Source: Semisulcospira habei (lineage: Eukaryota; Mollusca; Gastropoda; Semisulcospiridae). Taken from it: 64,000 bases of DNA. Positions within the stretch are counted from its first letter, which is position 1. Each line of letters opens with the position of its first letter. The notes beneath the pieces are model-generated. The model ran no database searches, was not told the origin of the DNA, and saw only the letters and a program-made list of their open reading frames with translations. Shown one piece after another: positions 50,801 through 63,339 of the stretch. The position numbers were made by a program, and so were the translations under genes. The stretch lies in assembly GCA_036245525.1 (NCBI GenBank), contig BTPG01000004.1:158788944-158852943 (forward strand). The letters run 5' to 3'.

Positions 50801-52272
50801 AATGTGTGAATCATATCCTTTTAGATTGTGAAAAAAGATTGGTAACTTGTATGTCTTAGGATCTGTTTTTAATAACAAGTTACAATTGTTATGTGCAGCA
50901 CCTCTGTAACGTCCAGTTATGTGATCATGGTCACGAACTTTATCACATCCCAGAGATTGTTCACAAATCCAACACGTCACAGCTGTATCAAATTTCAGTT
51001 TGTCTTCTTCTGTCATCACCAAAGGCATCTGACATGTTGTGAGATACTTTACTACCTGACTATACAGATGTCTCATTTCTGTTAAAAACAAACATGCAGC
51101 ATTTTCACCTCTGTAGATAACAGGTTCTGAATGCTGTCCGTCTGACCTAACAATAATATATCCAAAAGGACACACCACTTGGTCACTCAACTTTATAGTC
51201 TTTGGTAATGACTCTGGAACAGGACCCTCATACGGAACAACCAATGATTCAAAATCAGCATACACTACAAACGGCAGCTTTTGTTGATTCCCATAGTTTT
51301 TAAAATATACTTGACTACCAGGATCTGGATACTTAAGTACAGTTTGTATGTCATCAGCCGACCTGCAGTGTAAAACATGTTTGTGCGCTAGTAAAATAGA
51401 GGAGAATCTTTGTAAACATCTCTTACACACTTCTTGTTTACCATTGTGTTTTGTTGTATGCCCATGAATTAGACGTGACATATTTCTGATAATTGTGTAG
51501 TGGAAGTTATTGTCATTACTGGCAGGGTCAATTAGCAACATGTCAACATGCTTATTTTCTGGCTGCCCATAGGTTGGAGCAAGTGGTGATACTCTAATGG
51601 GTTGTAACTTATCAACAGACTCATTATCTCACACAAACACATTTACAGATATACCAGGATTTAGTTTTTCAAACAAGTCTATGTCTTCTATTTTAACAGG
51701 GAACTCAATGCCACTAAAGTTGAGTTCGTTTACAGATTTGGTGTAGGTTCAGGTTTTGACTTTATAAAGTGAAGTTTAGCAAGCACACACCACATGAAAC
51801 AATAGTTGTCATTGTTCTGTATATTGACTACTGCCTTTTTGTCTGCAACCTCTTTTGGTAGTGGCAACCATGATTTACCTAATATAGGATGATACCTTGA
51901 CTGTTTTAGTTGTAGTTCATGTACATGTCCTTCGTGCCAACCAGACCCCTTCATTTTTACACTGTCAATTGCTTGGAGGAAGTCAGGTAATAGTCTGTCT
52001 CTAAACACATTCTCCAGTTCTCTTCTTGTGTTAACTGTGTGTTGTCTTGTCAATATATATGATACAATCACTTCACCGTCTACTCTAGTAAATTCTATTT
52101 TAGCAACAATCTGAATCTTTACACTGCCTGTAACAAGATTATTTTGTATGACAGAAAAAGAGTTTTCTATTGATTCATAAACATTATTAGTATTACATAT
52201 AGGCAAGTTTGTTGTGTGAAACACATTACGTAGGCTTGATGAGCCTGATGGGCTTTGAGCATTGTCCGTCAT
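47766..52272 (-). pseudogene. Polinton protein-primed DNA polymerase B with HNH motif
   Basis: Starts at 52272 in AAATAAAAATG. The N-terminal part has KSWLPLPKEVADKKAVVNIQ; a frameshift near 51740 and a TGA near 51629 follow. Then come a zinc-finger-like CKRCLQRF...HC, ExoI VVYADFESL (near 51246), an HNH/endonuclease VII-type block CWICEQ...DHDHITGRYRG (near 50900), ExoII HNLKGYDSH, ExoIII YLKADVCLLADVF, PolA TYLDANNLYGWAM (near 50115), NNACFGKTMEN (near 49655) and PolC YTDTDSM (near 49370). There is a TAG at about 49673 and a frameshift near 49510. A LINE (48010-49050) splits the last part. It would replicate the element by protein priming. Confidence 0.92.
48010..49050 (-). mobile_element. 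5'-truncated LINE inserted in the Polinton polymerase
   Basis: Flanked by TCAGGCATT at 48001-48009 and 49051-49059. It encodes an intact C-terminal ORF2 fragment: FADDAAL (near 48993), VSLKKTEVLHQPAP, YLGCIITSDAKLDKEL, LYGSESWALYRSQL, LRWAGHVSRMEDHRLPK and the finger CSHCGRTCLSRIGLRSHENAC split over H and C ligands. An AATT repeat (49014-49043) lies near its 5' end between two copies of AGAGCAGCTC. It is the same family as the LINE that the Polinton itself disrupted. Confidence 0.92.
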
Positions 52273-52350
52273 TTTTATTTGTCCGACAAAATAATAAATG
52301 AAAAAAAAATTACCTCTGGCACACCATATGTAATACTGTATTATCTGTAG

Positions 52351-52746
52351 TTATGGTAAACAAGTCAACCACTTCCCTGGTGTTTGACTTGAAGTCTTGT
52401 TCTGCAGATGTAATATCACTTTATTGAATGTAACACTTTCAATATAACAATGTAGTTTTCTTAATTGATCAAATATGTCTTCACACAGTACCTCAAACCA
52501 ACGCAAGTGGCCACTGTTAGCATTATAAACTTTAAAAGCATTTGTCTTAAGATCAACAGTCTCGTAATCATAACGTGGTAATCCATCTGAATATTCCAAA
52601 GTAACATTATATGTCGTGTATATTTTTATTGTCGGTGTTGAGAGTTTAAAGCTGGGTTCAAACACACGTGATTTTAAGTCAGTAAAGCGCTCAACATCTT
52701 TGAAGCATTCTGTAACATCAAACACTTGGGTTTGTCTGTCTGTCAT
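52351..52746 (-). CDS. Polinton 131-residue protein of unknown function
   Basis: An intact frame from ATG 52746 (CCAATAAAAAATG context) between the ATPase and polymerase genes on the same strand: MTDRQTQVFDVTECFKDVER... No signal peptide, membrane segment or known motif is seen; it appears mixed alpha/beta. It is absent from copy 1, where the region is deleted. Its place next to morphogenesis and replication genes suggests a structural or packaging role, which is inference only. Confidence 0.55.
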   Translation of the reverse strand: MTDRQTQVFDVTECFKDVERFTDLKSRVFEPSFKLSTPTIKIYTTYNVTLEYSDGLPRYDYETVDLKTNAFKVYNANSGHLRWFEVLCEDIFDQLRKLHCYIESVTFNKVILHLQNKTSSQTPGKWLTCLP

Positions 52747-52773
52747 TTTTTATTGGACAAACAAATGTATAAA

Positions 52774-53385
52774 TTAATTCACCAACAGATACTCTGTGGG
52801 CTGATCTTTCTTTAAAATCAGCTTTAGATACTTAGTTGATTTCAGTTTATTTTTTACATCATCCCGTTCATGCTTATTAGGGATGACATCATTCTCTCTG
52901 AGACAGTCTTCAAAGCTGTCACGATCCTTACAGTAAAACAAACAGATAAACTTTAACTGTTCTCGAAAATCTTTCAGTACAGCATTATATTTCTGAGTGA
53001 GAATCCATACACTTACATTTGCATGTCTACCACTGAAGGCAAGTTTTGCTAAAGTGTTTCTCTTTTTGACAATGTCTTTCTCTGCTGAACAGTCATCAAC
53101 AATAAACAAAGTTGGCTGTCCTTCAAATTGTTTGTAAAAATATTGTAGGTAGTCATTCAGTTTTTTCTCAGGGTCAACTAAGTAAATGTTGTTGTCAGTC
53201 CAAATGAATAAACGGTTGTGATAAGCTTTGTTGTGTTTAATAGTAGGACAAAATATTACAATGTTTTCAAAGTGGTGTATGTATCTTGTTTGTAATAGGT
53301 TAAGAACAAATTCAGTTTTACCACACCCTGTGGCACCACAAAACAAACCACAGTGTGGGTCAAGTGTCATTAAGCTCCGGTTCAT
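52774..53385 (-). CDS. Polinton A32-like genome-packaging ATPase
   Basis: An intact 203-codon gene, start in TGTATTAAAAAATG at 53385. Walker A GATGCGKT at residues 17-24 and Walker B LFIVDD at 93-98, followed by a Ser/Thr-rich region and an ILTQKYN sensor-like motif. The FtsK/HerA-type ATPase would pump the genome into capsids. Length and motif spacing fit Polinton and poxvirus A32-type packaging ATPases. It lies 20 bp downstream of the capsid gene, on the same strand. No disabling lesion is seen. Confidence 0.88.
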   Translation of the reverse strand: MNRSLMTLDPHCGLFCGATGCGKTEFVLNLLQTRYIHHFENIVIFCPTIKHNKAYHNRLFIWTDNNIYLVDPEKKLNDYLQYFYKQFEGQPTLFIVDDCSAEKDIVKKRNTLAKLAFSGRHANVSVWILTQKYNAVLKDFREQLKFICLFYCKDRDSFEDCLRENDVIPNKHERDDVKNKLKSTKYLKLILKKDQPTEYLLVN

Positions 53386-53405
53386 TTTTTAATACACAAT
53401 ATAAT

Positions 53406-54689
53406 TTAATACATGACACCCTTTAGTCTGCACTCTTCTATGCTCAGTTGTGCATCATATATCAGGTACAAATATATATTTATGGTTGCAGAAGTTTCAA
53501 CCTTTTTTTGTATCTGAATTGTAATCCCGTCACTGCCGTTTTCAACCTTTTGACCTGACCCATGAAGATAATCATCATCTGTACTACGAAGGTCTAGCCA
53601 AAGAGCATACTTATTTGTAAGGTATTGACCAATCCTTACGTCATACAGATGTAAATCTTTGCACGCAATGTTTGCAGGTTTATCTCTAATCCTTCCACCC
53701 GCAAAATACTTTGTGATCTCATCGTAGTGTTGATAAGGTAACAAACCTGAAGCGTACACTTGATTAGGACGGCCTTCGATTGTACAAAACAAATGTGTAA
53801 TCTATGGATTATAGAGTTTTTCTGAATCTCTTTTGTATGGAGCCGCGGGTTCAACAAACAACATGAGTATACCTTTCAGTGACCTGGCAGGTGTGTTCAA
53901 GTTTATGTTCCACATTGGGTCACTCTTGTCTTTGGGCATTAAACTATGTCTAATCACCCTGTCATAATAAATCGGCAGTTTTGTCTTGTACTGATTTTGA
54001 ATGAGAGTAGCTAAATAATCATGTGTGACAATTTCATATTCCAAAGAAATGTTAGAGATCTTATATGTTGCATTGGGATCAGATGATTTAATAATTTTGG
54101 AGTAGTCATTGAAAGTTAGTTCAAAACTCAGATGGTCATTAAGTGCTCCTTGGTAATAAGGCAAATATGCTGTTAGGATTTCAAACTCAAGTGGAATGTA
54201 AAATCTGGTTCCATATGTTTCGGCCATTATAGCATCTTTGGCTACTGTAGTTGTTTTATCTCCGGCATCGATTCGAAGTTTACCAACATTATCTGACTGT
54301 ATGCCTTGGTAAATACAATCTTCTCGTTCTTCTCTTGTGAGCCAAAGATCTTTGTAACAGTAAAACACATCAGCATCGTCAAGACTAAACACTTCCTGTC
54401 CTTCAAGTTTTACTTTAATAGTTCTAACAATTGCTCTACCAAGATTGTTAACTAGTGTTCTGTTTACATCTGTGTCTGATGATAGTTCAATATTAAAAGC
54501 TAGGCGTGCAGTGCCAGGAACAATAACGTCACTGGGACCTAGATTTGGAAACTTGACAGGAAGTGTTTGATTCTGGTCTACGGTACTTGGATTGTTTGTG
54601 ATGACGATTGATTGTCTAATGCCCTTAACACCAAGAGGCTCACGTAGTTTTCTGTATGGGTCTAACTTTGATCCATAAGACTGTGTCAT
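53406..54689 (-). pseudogene. Polinton probable double jelly-roll major capsid protein
   Basis: 427 codons from ATG 54689 (CATAATAAAAATG) to the stop at 53406, with a single in-frame TAG near 53809 after EKLYNP; copy 1 has a sense codon there. Conserved blocks are SYGSKLDPYRKLREPLGVKG, FPNLGPSDVIVPGTARL, DADVFYCYKDLWLTREER, FELTFNDYS, NTPARSLKGILMLF and GRPNQVYASG. The protein is beta-rich, without catalytic motifs. Its position directly upstream of the packaging ATPase, its length and its strong conservation between copies fit the Polinton capsid protein. A structure comparison is needed to be certain. It diverges from the gene at 54730 across about 40 bp. Confidence 0.75.
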
Positions 54690-54729
54690 TTTTATTATGC
54701 ACAATAAAAAATATTAAATTAATAAAACA
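54690..54729. promoter_or_regulatory. Divergent promoter region, capsid / membrane protein genes
   Basis: Only 40 bp separate the two start codons. On the minus strand the capsid start reads TATTGTGCATAATAAAAATG; on the plus strand the other start reads TTAATAAAACAATG. Two promoters must overlap in this AT-rich gap. Confidence 0.5.
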
Positions 54730-55974
54730 ATGGCAGATGGAGGATTTGGTCATGAAGATTTTGAAATGGATGTCATGGATGCCTCAGATACCAGTATCAC
54801 AGATATGACTGGAATGGTAACTAGTAGTAGTATGTATCATGAACTGTTAAAACACAAAGTAAACTCATTTTATGACAGTGTTGGAGCGCGCCCAGATGTA
54901 ATAGATCCTAATCAGTTTAAATATGATAAAGGACACTTATTTGTAAATACAGACAGAGGGGAAATATATCTAACACATAAAAACAATCCTTCTAAGTTTA
55001 GAGCTTTAAGTACAATTTAAGGTGAAGTCGGTGGTAACTCTGGGTCGGCAAGGTATCTTGGTATTGGAGGGTCTCCTGTCACGCCAAGACTGGTTAGTGT
55101 GCTTCACGACATGCAAACAAAGTTACCAACAGGGCAACAAATTGAAATGGCACCAGTAACAAGCCTGCCAGAAATAGCAAACACAGTGATACAAGAAACC
55201 TCATTTACTGAAGGACAAATAAATGATGCTATGAAAACAATAGATGATCCACCTTTGTCAATGAGAGAGATTATGGGCTTGGATAAATCACTGCAGATGA
55301 TAAGAGGTGAGATGGTAAATAACGTAGCCAAACTAGGTGAGCTTGATAAACACATAGAATGTGAAAAAGAGAAACTGGCTACCGCAGACAATGGGAATCT
55401 TGACACAGAAATGAAAGAAAGAATACAACACAGATTAAATGATTTGCAGATAGAAAGATCAGGGCGGTTAGAAGTGATTAGTATTGGGAGGGAAAAACTG
55501 AAAACACAAGTCAACAGGATTAGAGAAACTATTCAGAAAATACTTCACGAAGACACAACTCTGGCTGAGAGACTTAAAACACTTTTCAGAGAACAGGGTA
55601 TCACACTTGCTAGTTTAATTACTGCTCTTGGATTTATTATCAATACTGTTGTGTTAGCTGTCTCTGGGGTTGGTGGCGCAAGTGGTGGTGGGGGTCCAGC
55701 ACCTCCAGGTCCGCCAGCACCACCATCACCTCCAGCAGACCCAAAAGATTTACAGTCATGGGTAAAGAAACAACTGTCTCACATATCAGACTTGCTTAAG
55801 AAATTGGCTCTGAAAGCAATGGATGCTTTGCCTGGCATAATTGGCACAGTTGTCAGTTGGCTTATTAGTACAGCAGCGAAGGTAGTAGGATTTATGGCAG
55901 AGCATGTGTGGGTCTTTTTGGTTACAGTAGGAGGGTTGATGGTGGATTATTTAATGAAACAGATAAAGAAGTAA
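54730..55974 (+). pseudogene. Polinton coiled-coil membrane protein
   Basis: About 414 codons from ATG 54730, broken by one in-frame TAA at 55018-55020, then open from the following codon to 55974. An acidic N-terminus (FEMDVMDASDTSITDMTGM) precedes MREIMGLDKSLQ, a long K/E-rich coiled coil (about residues 210-290), TLFREQGITLASLITALGF, a G/P-rich linker (GPAPPGPPAPPSPPADP) and two hydrophobic segments near the C-terminus. It is conserved in copy 1 (31772-32995). The function is unknown; a membrane-anchored structural protein is a reasonable guess. Confidence 0.7.
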
Positions 55975-56020
55975 AACCCCTAACCCCGTTAGGCCTATTA
56001 CCAATGCAGTTCTCTCTGAC

Positions 56021-57201
56021 TCATGTGTCAGGGGATGGTGATGGTGTTACATCTTGCATTACTGTTGGTGCTGGGGTTGGGGTCAGGGGTGTTACCGGAG
56101 GTGTCTGTAATAATTTTAATGACTGAACATGCGTGGTTGTTGCTCCTAAGTTTACAGATTGATTAAGACCGAGTTTTCGACCAACACCTGCAACAACTAT
56201 TTCATTATTATAATTTGTTATTGTCCCCATTTGGAGTTGAAGATCAGACGGCAACATGTATAACCCGATGCCAACTACAAAGTCAACTTTTGATCTGGCA
56301 TATCTGAGAACGTCTTGGTAGCGCTGTATGCTAGATGGGAGATCAACCACTGAATTAATTGAATCTGCAAGATTTGCAAGAAACTGTTTTTGTGCTTCAA
56401 ATTTGCCACTCCCGTTTAAAATATTTGATTTTGTTAGTGATTGTGCTCCTAGTATACACCAGACATATGTTCTGATACGCGCTCCACTCCCGCTTGAGTA
56501 AACCCGTCACTCTTGTCTAAAACAAATGTGGTCCAGGCATTAGACTGTTTCTGTTCTATTGATCCTAACCAGACTTGTGATTTTGATGAGAATGAAGTGT
56601 AACCAGGGTAATAATCTTGTGGGTATTGTCTGTGACTCATAGCATAATACAATGTACCCATACCGTTGTGATCATCAAGTTTTTGTGTGAAGTCATACCC
56701 GGCACAGGGACCAGGGCTGATGTTAAATTCATTACAGATGCGTTCAAATGCTTTCATATCCATGGGGTTGTTAAACCTGTTGAAACTGGATTCAGTTTGT
56801 AGTGGTGTATGTAGTTCTGACAAAATACGTCTAAGCTGGTAATACACATGAAAACGGTAGACAGATCTAATAAGTTTGTTTGAGTGATTCAAGTGGTCTG
56901 TAAATGAAACACCACAGCCTGTAGTAGAACACAGTATAGCAAAGTTGAGTTGGTTTTGAAACATCTGTAGTGGACTTGAAGACCACTTTCTTGCAGTAGC
57001 ATCGTCTGTAATTGGAGGGTTTAAGTAATGGTCAAAGGGGTTGGGTACTTTCACTTGAAATAAATCTTCTTCATTTACAGCTATATCAAGCTGGTTTAGT
57101 TGAATTATTTTCTGTTCATAAGTAGGTGCAACATTGTATTTGGCATTCACGTTAAATTGAAATGCATTTGTTGTGGTAATGATTGGTGATTTAAATTCCA
57201 T
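56021..57201 (-). pseudogene. Polinton conserved protein of about 390 residues
   Basis: From ATG 57201 (MEFKSPIITTTNAFQFNVNA) with one frameshift near 56455, ending at 56021. It contains TTGCGVSFTDHLNHSNKLI, a region rich in aromatic residues (YAMSHRQYPQDYYPGYTSF), then RYQDVLRYARSKVDFVVGIG and YMLPSDLQLQMGTITNYNNE, and a T/P-rich tail. Its C-terminal part is also in copy 1. I cannot assign a function; a virion structural role is possible from its size and its place among capsid-module genes. It diverges from the gene at 57227. Confidence 0.6.
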
Positions 57202-57226
57202 CCTTCTTTTTTATGAGATAATAAAA

Positions 57227-58011
57227 ATGTTTATCACATTAACAAATCTTGACACAAACAAACCAGTGTGGTTTACTAATGGGATTGATAATCATGATAA
57301 TAACAAGACTGTATCTATCCATGAAATGTTCTATACAGTAAAGTGGTTTAATGTAACAGATGATAATTATTATATACATGGGATTCTGCGGAGTATGGAT
57401 GTTGCAGAGATCATTATCAATTTTAACTTACGGCCTGAGTATTATGACTTTTGTACTATAGCTGACTGGCTACAACATAATTTTAAAATTAAAGCAACTT
57501 TAAATCCCGCTAACTTACTTGTTACATTGGAATTTCCAAAAGATAATAAGTATTTATTATCAGATAGACTTATATTACTTCTTGGTTTTTTAAGCAAAGA
57601 TGACATATCACTTTTAGAAAATATTTTATTTGAAAACAATGATGAAGATTGGGCATTAGATAAAGAAAAAAGAAATAATTATAATAAAAAAACGAAAAAC
57701 TTTTAAGGCAAAAAAAACTAAACATAACTGGAAGATATCCTGTTCATTTGGCAGTACACACAGTACTAAATGTTCATTTGAAAGAACTGAACACAACTGA
57801 GAATGTTCACAATGGAAAGCCTTCAACTTTGTTGAGATGCTTACCAACTGGAACTGCACCCTATTGTGAAAGTGTGGTTGCTAGATTTCCTAATTTGCAG
57901 TTTAAGAAATTAGGTTCTAGTTTCTTTGAGTCACTGTGTATATCTGTAACTAATCAGGATAACAAACCAGTTGTAATGCATGATTTTAGTGTTGTGTTGG
58001 AAATTAAATAA
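57227..58011 (+). pseudogene. Polinton minor capsid candidate (unproven)
   Basis: Starts at ATG 57227 in GATAATAAAAATG and is open to 57706, where a one-base shift in an A-rich run (near 57690) ends it early. The next frame continues LNITGRYPVHLAVHTVLNVH and ends CISVTNQDNKPVVMHDFSVV with a stop at 58009-58011. About 260 residues in all, beta-rich, with a basic linker at the shift. Size and composition would suit a single jelly-roll penton-type protein, but no motif proves it. Confidence 0.5.
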
Positions 58012-58031
58012 TTTTATTTTTGTTTATAAAA

Positions 58032-58922
58032 ATGAGTGGCCTTGGTCCAAAGCCGAGAATCATACCATTTGCATGTCCAGTAACAGAGTTGAAAGATTTG
58101 GCAGATGTACAGGATTTTGAGAAGGAGGGAGAAATTGGAGAAATATATGGTTTTGAACTTGATTCGACTGGCATGTACAAGAGGAAAGTAATTGTTGACA
58201 TAAAAGACGGTGAAAGACAGATTCCTAAACTTGGTCAGCTGCGTGATGTTACTGTACCAGTTGCGCCTACTCTTGTAAATAATGTGCCCTACAACTTAAT
58301 ACATGTAGCTAATAAGTGGGTAGTTTCACCTGTGCTGCCTGCGCCTACGCCAGCACCCACAATTGACCGGGACATAAAGTTTGAATTTATTAGTCCTTAT
58401 GTATACACTGATGAAGGTGTCTTAGTTTTTAGAAAAGTTGTTAACTCTGGGCCGCTGATTGTAAGCCTTGTTCCAAGCTTTGCCCCAGACAACAATAGCA
58501 GAGATAAACTGAAAGTTGAAAATTATGAGAAACGGAGGTATCTTCTTACAAATAGGAAGGGTAGATCTGATACTTCTGTTGTGTTTGCACCAGAAAACTT
58601 TCTGATTGCAAGAGAAGCGACAATAGTATTTGAAATTATCATGAAATCTGTAACTACTGCAAAAGAGGCAAATATTGCACAGGGAATAAAACTTACATGG
58701 GATGAAACAGTATCAGAATCAACAAAGGTCTTTATTGCTATTAGAAAAAATGTAGATGTTTTTGAAGTTTCGAGCAGTGTTCCGGCTGTCAAGATATTAG
58801 TCGACAAAACAACTTTTGTTCGTTTAAGTTACATAAACTTTGAACACATTGATCTTGTTTCATTTTATTATGCCAGCAAATTGTATACTTTTGACGAGTT
58901 GCAAAATGTAATCATTGATTAA
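58032..58922 (+). CDS. Polinton 296-residue protein of unknown function
   Basis: An intact frame from ATG 58032 (TTTATAAAAATG), 20 bp after the previous gene. MSGLGPKPRIIPFACPVTEL starts a protein with a short PAPTPAPT linker near residue 110 and a beta-rich second half. No signal peptide or catalytic motif is seen. It may be a structural protein; alternatively the penton role could belong here and not to the gene before it. Confidence 0.55.
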   Translation: MSGLGPKPRIIPFACPVTELKDLADVQDFEKEGEIGEIYGFELDSTGMYKRKVIVDIKDGERQIPKLGQLRDVTVPVAPTLVNNVPYNLIHVANKWVVSPVLPAPTPAPTIDRDIKFEFISPYVYTDEGVLVFRKVVNSGPLIVSLVPSFAPDNNSRDKLKVENYEKRRYLLTNRKGRSDTSVVFAPENFLIAREATIVFEIIMKSVTTAKEANIAQGIKLTWDETVSESTKVFIAIRKNVDVFEVSSSVPAVKILVDKTTFVRLSYINFEHIDLVSFYYASKLYTFDELQNVIID

Positions 58923-58947
58923 ATAAAAAATATTTGTCAATAAAAAA

Positions 58948-59625
58948 ATGGTTAAATTCTATCCAATACTTTTGACGCTTGAGCCGACTGAATCAACGCT
59001 TGTGCCTGATCCACATGCGATAGCTGTACCAATTGCATCAGATAAAACATTACAGGCAGACGCATTTCGTTTAATGAATATTACAGAAGCAATTAAATAT
59101 TTGGAAAGAGAAGAGGCGAGGTACTCCAGATGTAAGAGATGGTATAAGACCGTTTTCAATTCTGTTCAAAATACTTCAATGGCTATTGGTGCAGTTTCAG
59201 CTGGTTGTTCTGTGGGGGGTATTGTTCTGTTTGCCACAGGAATTGGAAGTTTAATTGGAATTGCAGTTGAGGGTGTTAGCGTTGCTACATGCCTGGCTTG
59301 CTTTGGTTTGGAGGCCATAAACAAGAGGTTTCATACGAAATTACAGAAAGATGAAGCATTGAGTATGCTGGCTGGTGCAAAGCTGAGCAGTATGAAACTT
59401 ATTATCAGTAAGGCATTAAATGATAATTGTATTGATGACGAGGAATTTAAGCGAGTCCAGGATGATTTAAATAATTACAAGAAACAGAAGTCTGAAATAC
59501 AAAATAAAATGCGCAGTCAATCTCCTGTGAATGTTGAAGAACTGAAGGCTAGTTTTTTAGCAGAAGGAAAAAAGATCGGTGTTCAGGAAACCACAGAAAA
59601 ACTACACAATCTTTTAAACAAATAA
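58948..59625 (+). CDS. Polinton membrane protein with coiled-coil C-terminus (225 residues)
   Basis: An intact frame from ATG 58948 (GTCAATAAAAAAATG). The N-terminal 70 residues are soluble and charged, then two hydrophobic segments (about residues 75-125: SMAIGAVSAGCSVGGIVLFA and a second G/A-rich stretch), followed by a helical charged tail (about 130-225). Proteins of this plan recur in animal Polintons. Function unknown. It is the last clear gene before the long non-coding right arm. Confidence 0.65.
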   Translation: MVKFYPILLTLEPTESTLVPDPHAIAVPIASDKTLQADAFRLMNITEAIKYLEREEARYSRCKRWYKTVFNSVQNTSMAIGAVSAGCSVGGIVLFATGIGSLIGIAVEGVSVATCLACFGLEAINKRFHTKLQKDEALSMLAGAKLSSMKLIISKALNDNCIDDEEFKRVQDDLNNYKKQKSEIQNKMRSQSPVNVEELKASFLAEGKKIGVQETTEKLHNLLNK

Positions 59626-62432
<2,807 letters not shown>

Positions 62433-62821
62433 TTAGATTAGCCACTCTCCATAGCAGATTGAAGCTGAAATGTTTAGGCGTTTGGTTTCCTGAAGTATTT
62501 TGTAGCCGTCTTCCAAATTCTTTTTTAACATGTCTAAAGTAAATATAGTCAAATCACATTGTTCTACTCTACTGCACGCAGGCGGCTTGCCATCAGAAAG
62601 ATTTTGTTTAAAGAACAAATCAAGTTCTTTTGGTTCTTATTTGTCTTTTGTTTCTTCGAACCACTGTTGAGTATATCACTCAAATTTCTGAGTTGTTTTC
62701 CCGGTTTTTCAAGCCAAAATTCCGGAGCTTTTGTCAACATGGAAAAAATGAAAGCGGTCTTTTTTTCATGGTATTCACCATGAGATCGCAAGATTGACAC
62801 CTCTTCCTGAGTCCAATTCAT
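62433..62821 (-). pseudogene. Possible Polinton accessory gene (weak)
   Basis: Minus-strand ATG at 62821 starts MNWTQEEVSILRSHGEYHEK, rich in K, L and aromatic residues. The frame runs to about 62564, and a second frame (62433-62618) overlapping it continues with FTLDMLKKNLEDGYKILQET, so one frameshift near 62570 would join them into about 128 residues. The W-T-Q-E-E start resembles Myb/SANT-like proteins, but only loosely. It has no ATAAAAATG context, so it may not be a gene. Confidence 0.25.
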
Positions 62822-63230
62822 TTTCTGAAATGAGCGAATGTTAGTGAGTGTAGCCTGCGTAAATAAAACTAGACCGCTCTGGTTAACTATTGAACAGTAA
62901 GACTTAGCGCAATGCAGTAACCGCGAGGCCGCCTGTCTTGTTTCTAAATAACACAAATTAACACGCAATCTATTGATCTTACCATCGTATATATTCACAA
63001 GATTTATCGATCACTGAATATCACCTCTGAGAATCAAGTCAGTTCTCAAAACACGTCCGTCTCCTACAAAGCCCGCTTAACAGAAAGAAACTCGACCGGC
63101 TTGGTGTTTACAAACTAACACGTGACCGTTGCCATGAGCCGTCAGCGGTGTGTGCGTGTTCAGTTCTAAGGGAAGTAACTGTGTATGTAATTTTGCTTAT
63201 AACCAAAAGTTACATCCCTTTTGTCTATGG
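62822..63230. other. Polinton right subterminal region
   Basis: No gene. Unique sequence between the last weak frame and the right inverted repeat. Confidence 0.5.
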
Positions 63231-63339
63231 GAAAATATGGGAAAAACGGGGTGTGTTATTAGATGAGCGATTTGTGGTCAAAAACAATGGAATAATGAGG
63301 TGTATGTAAATTGTCTTTTTCCTCTCATATTTCTATTCT
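63231..63339 (-). repeat. Polinton right terminal inverted repeat
   Basis: 109 bp, the reverse complement of 45067-45175 with two mismatches. Confidence 0.95.
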
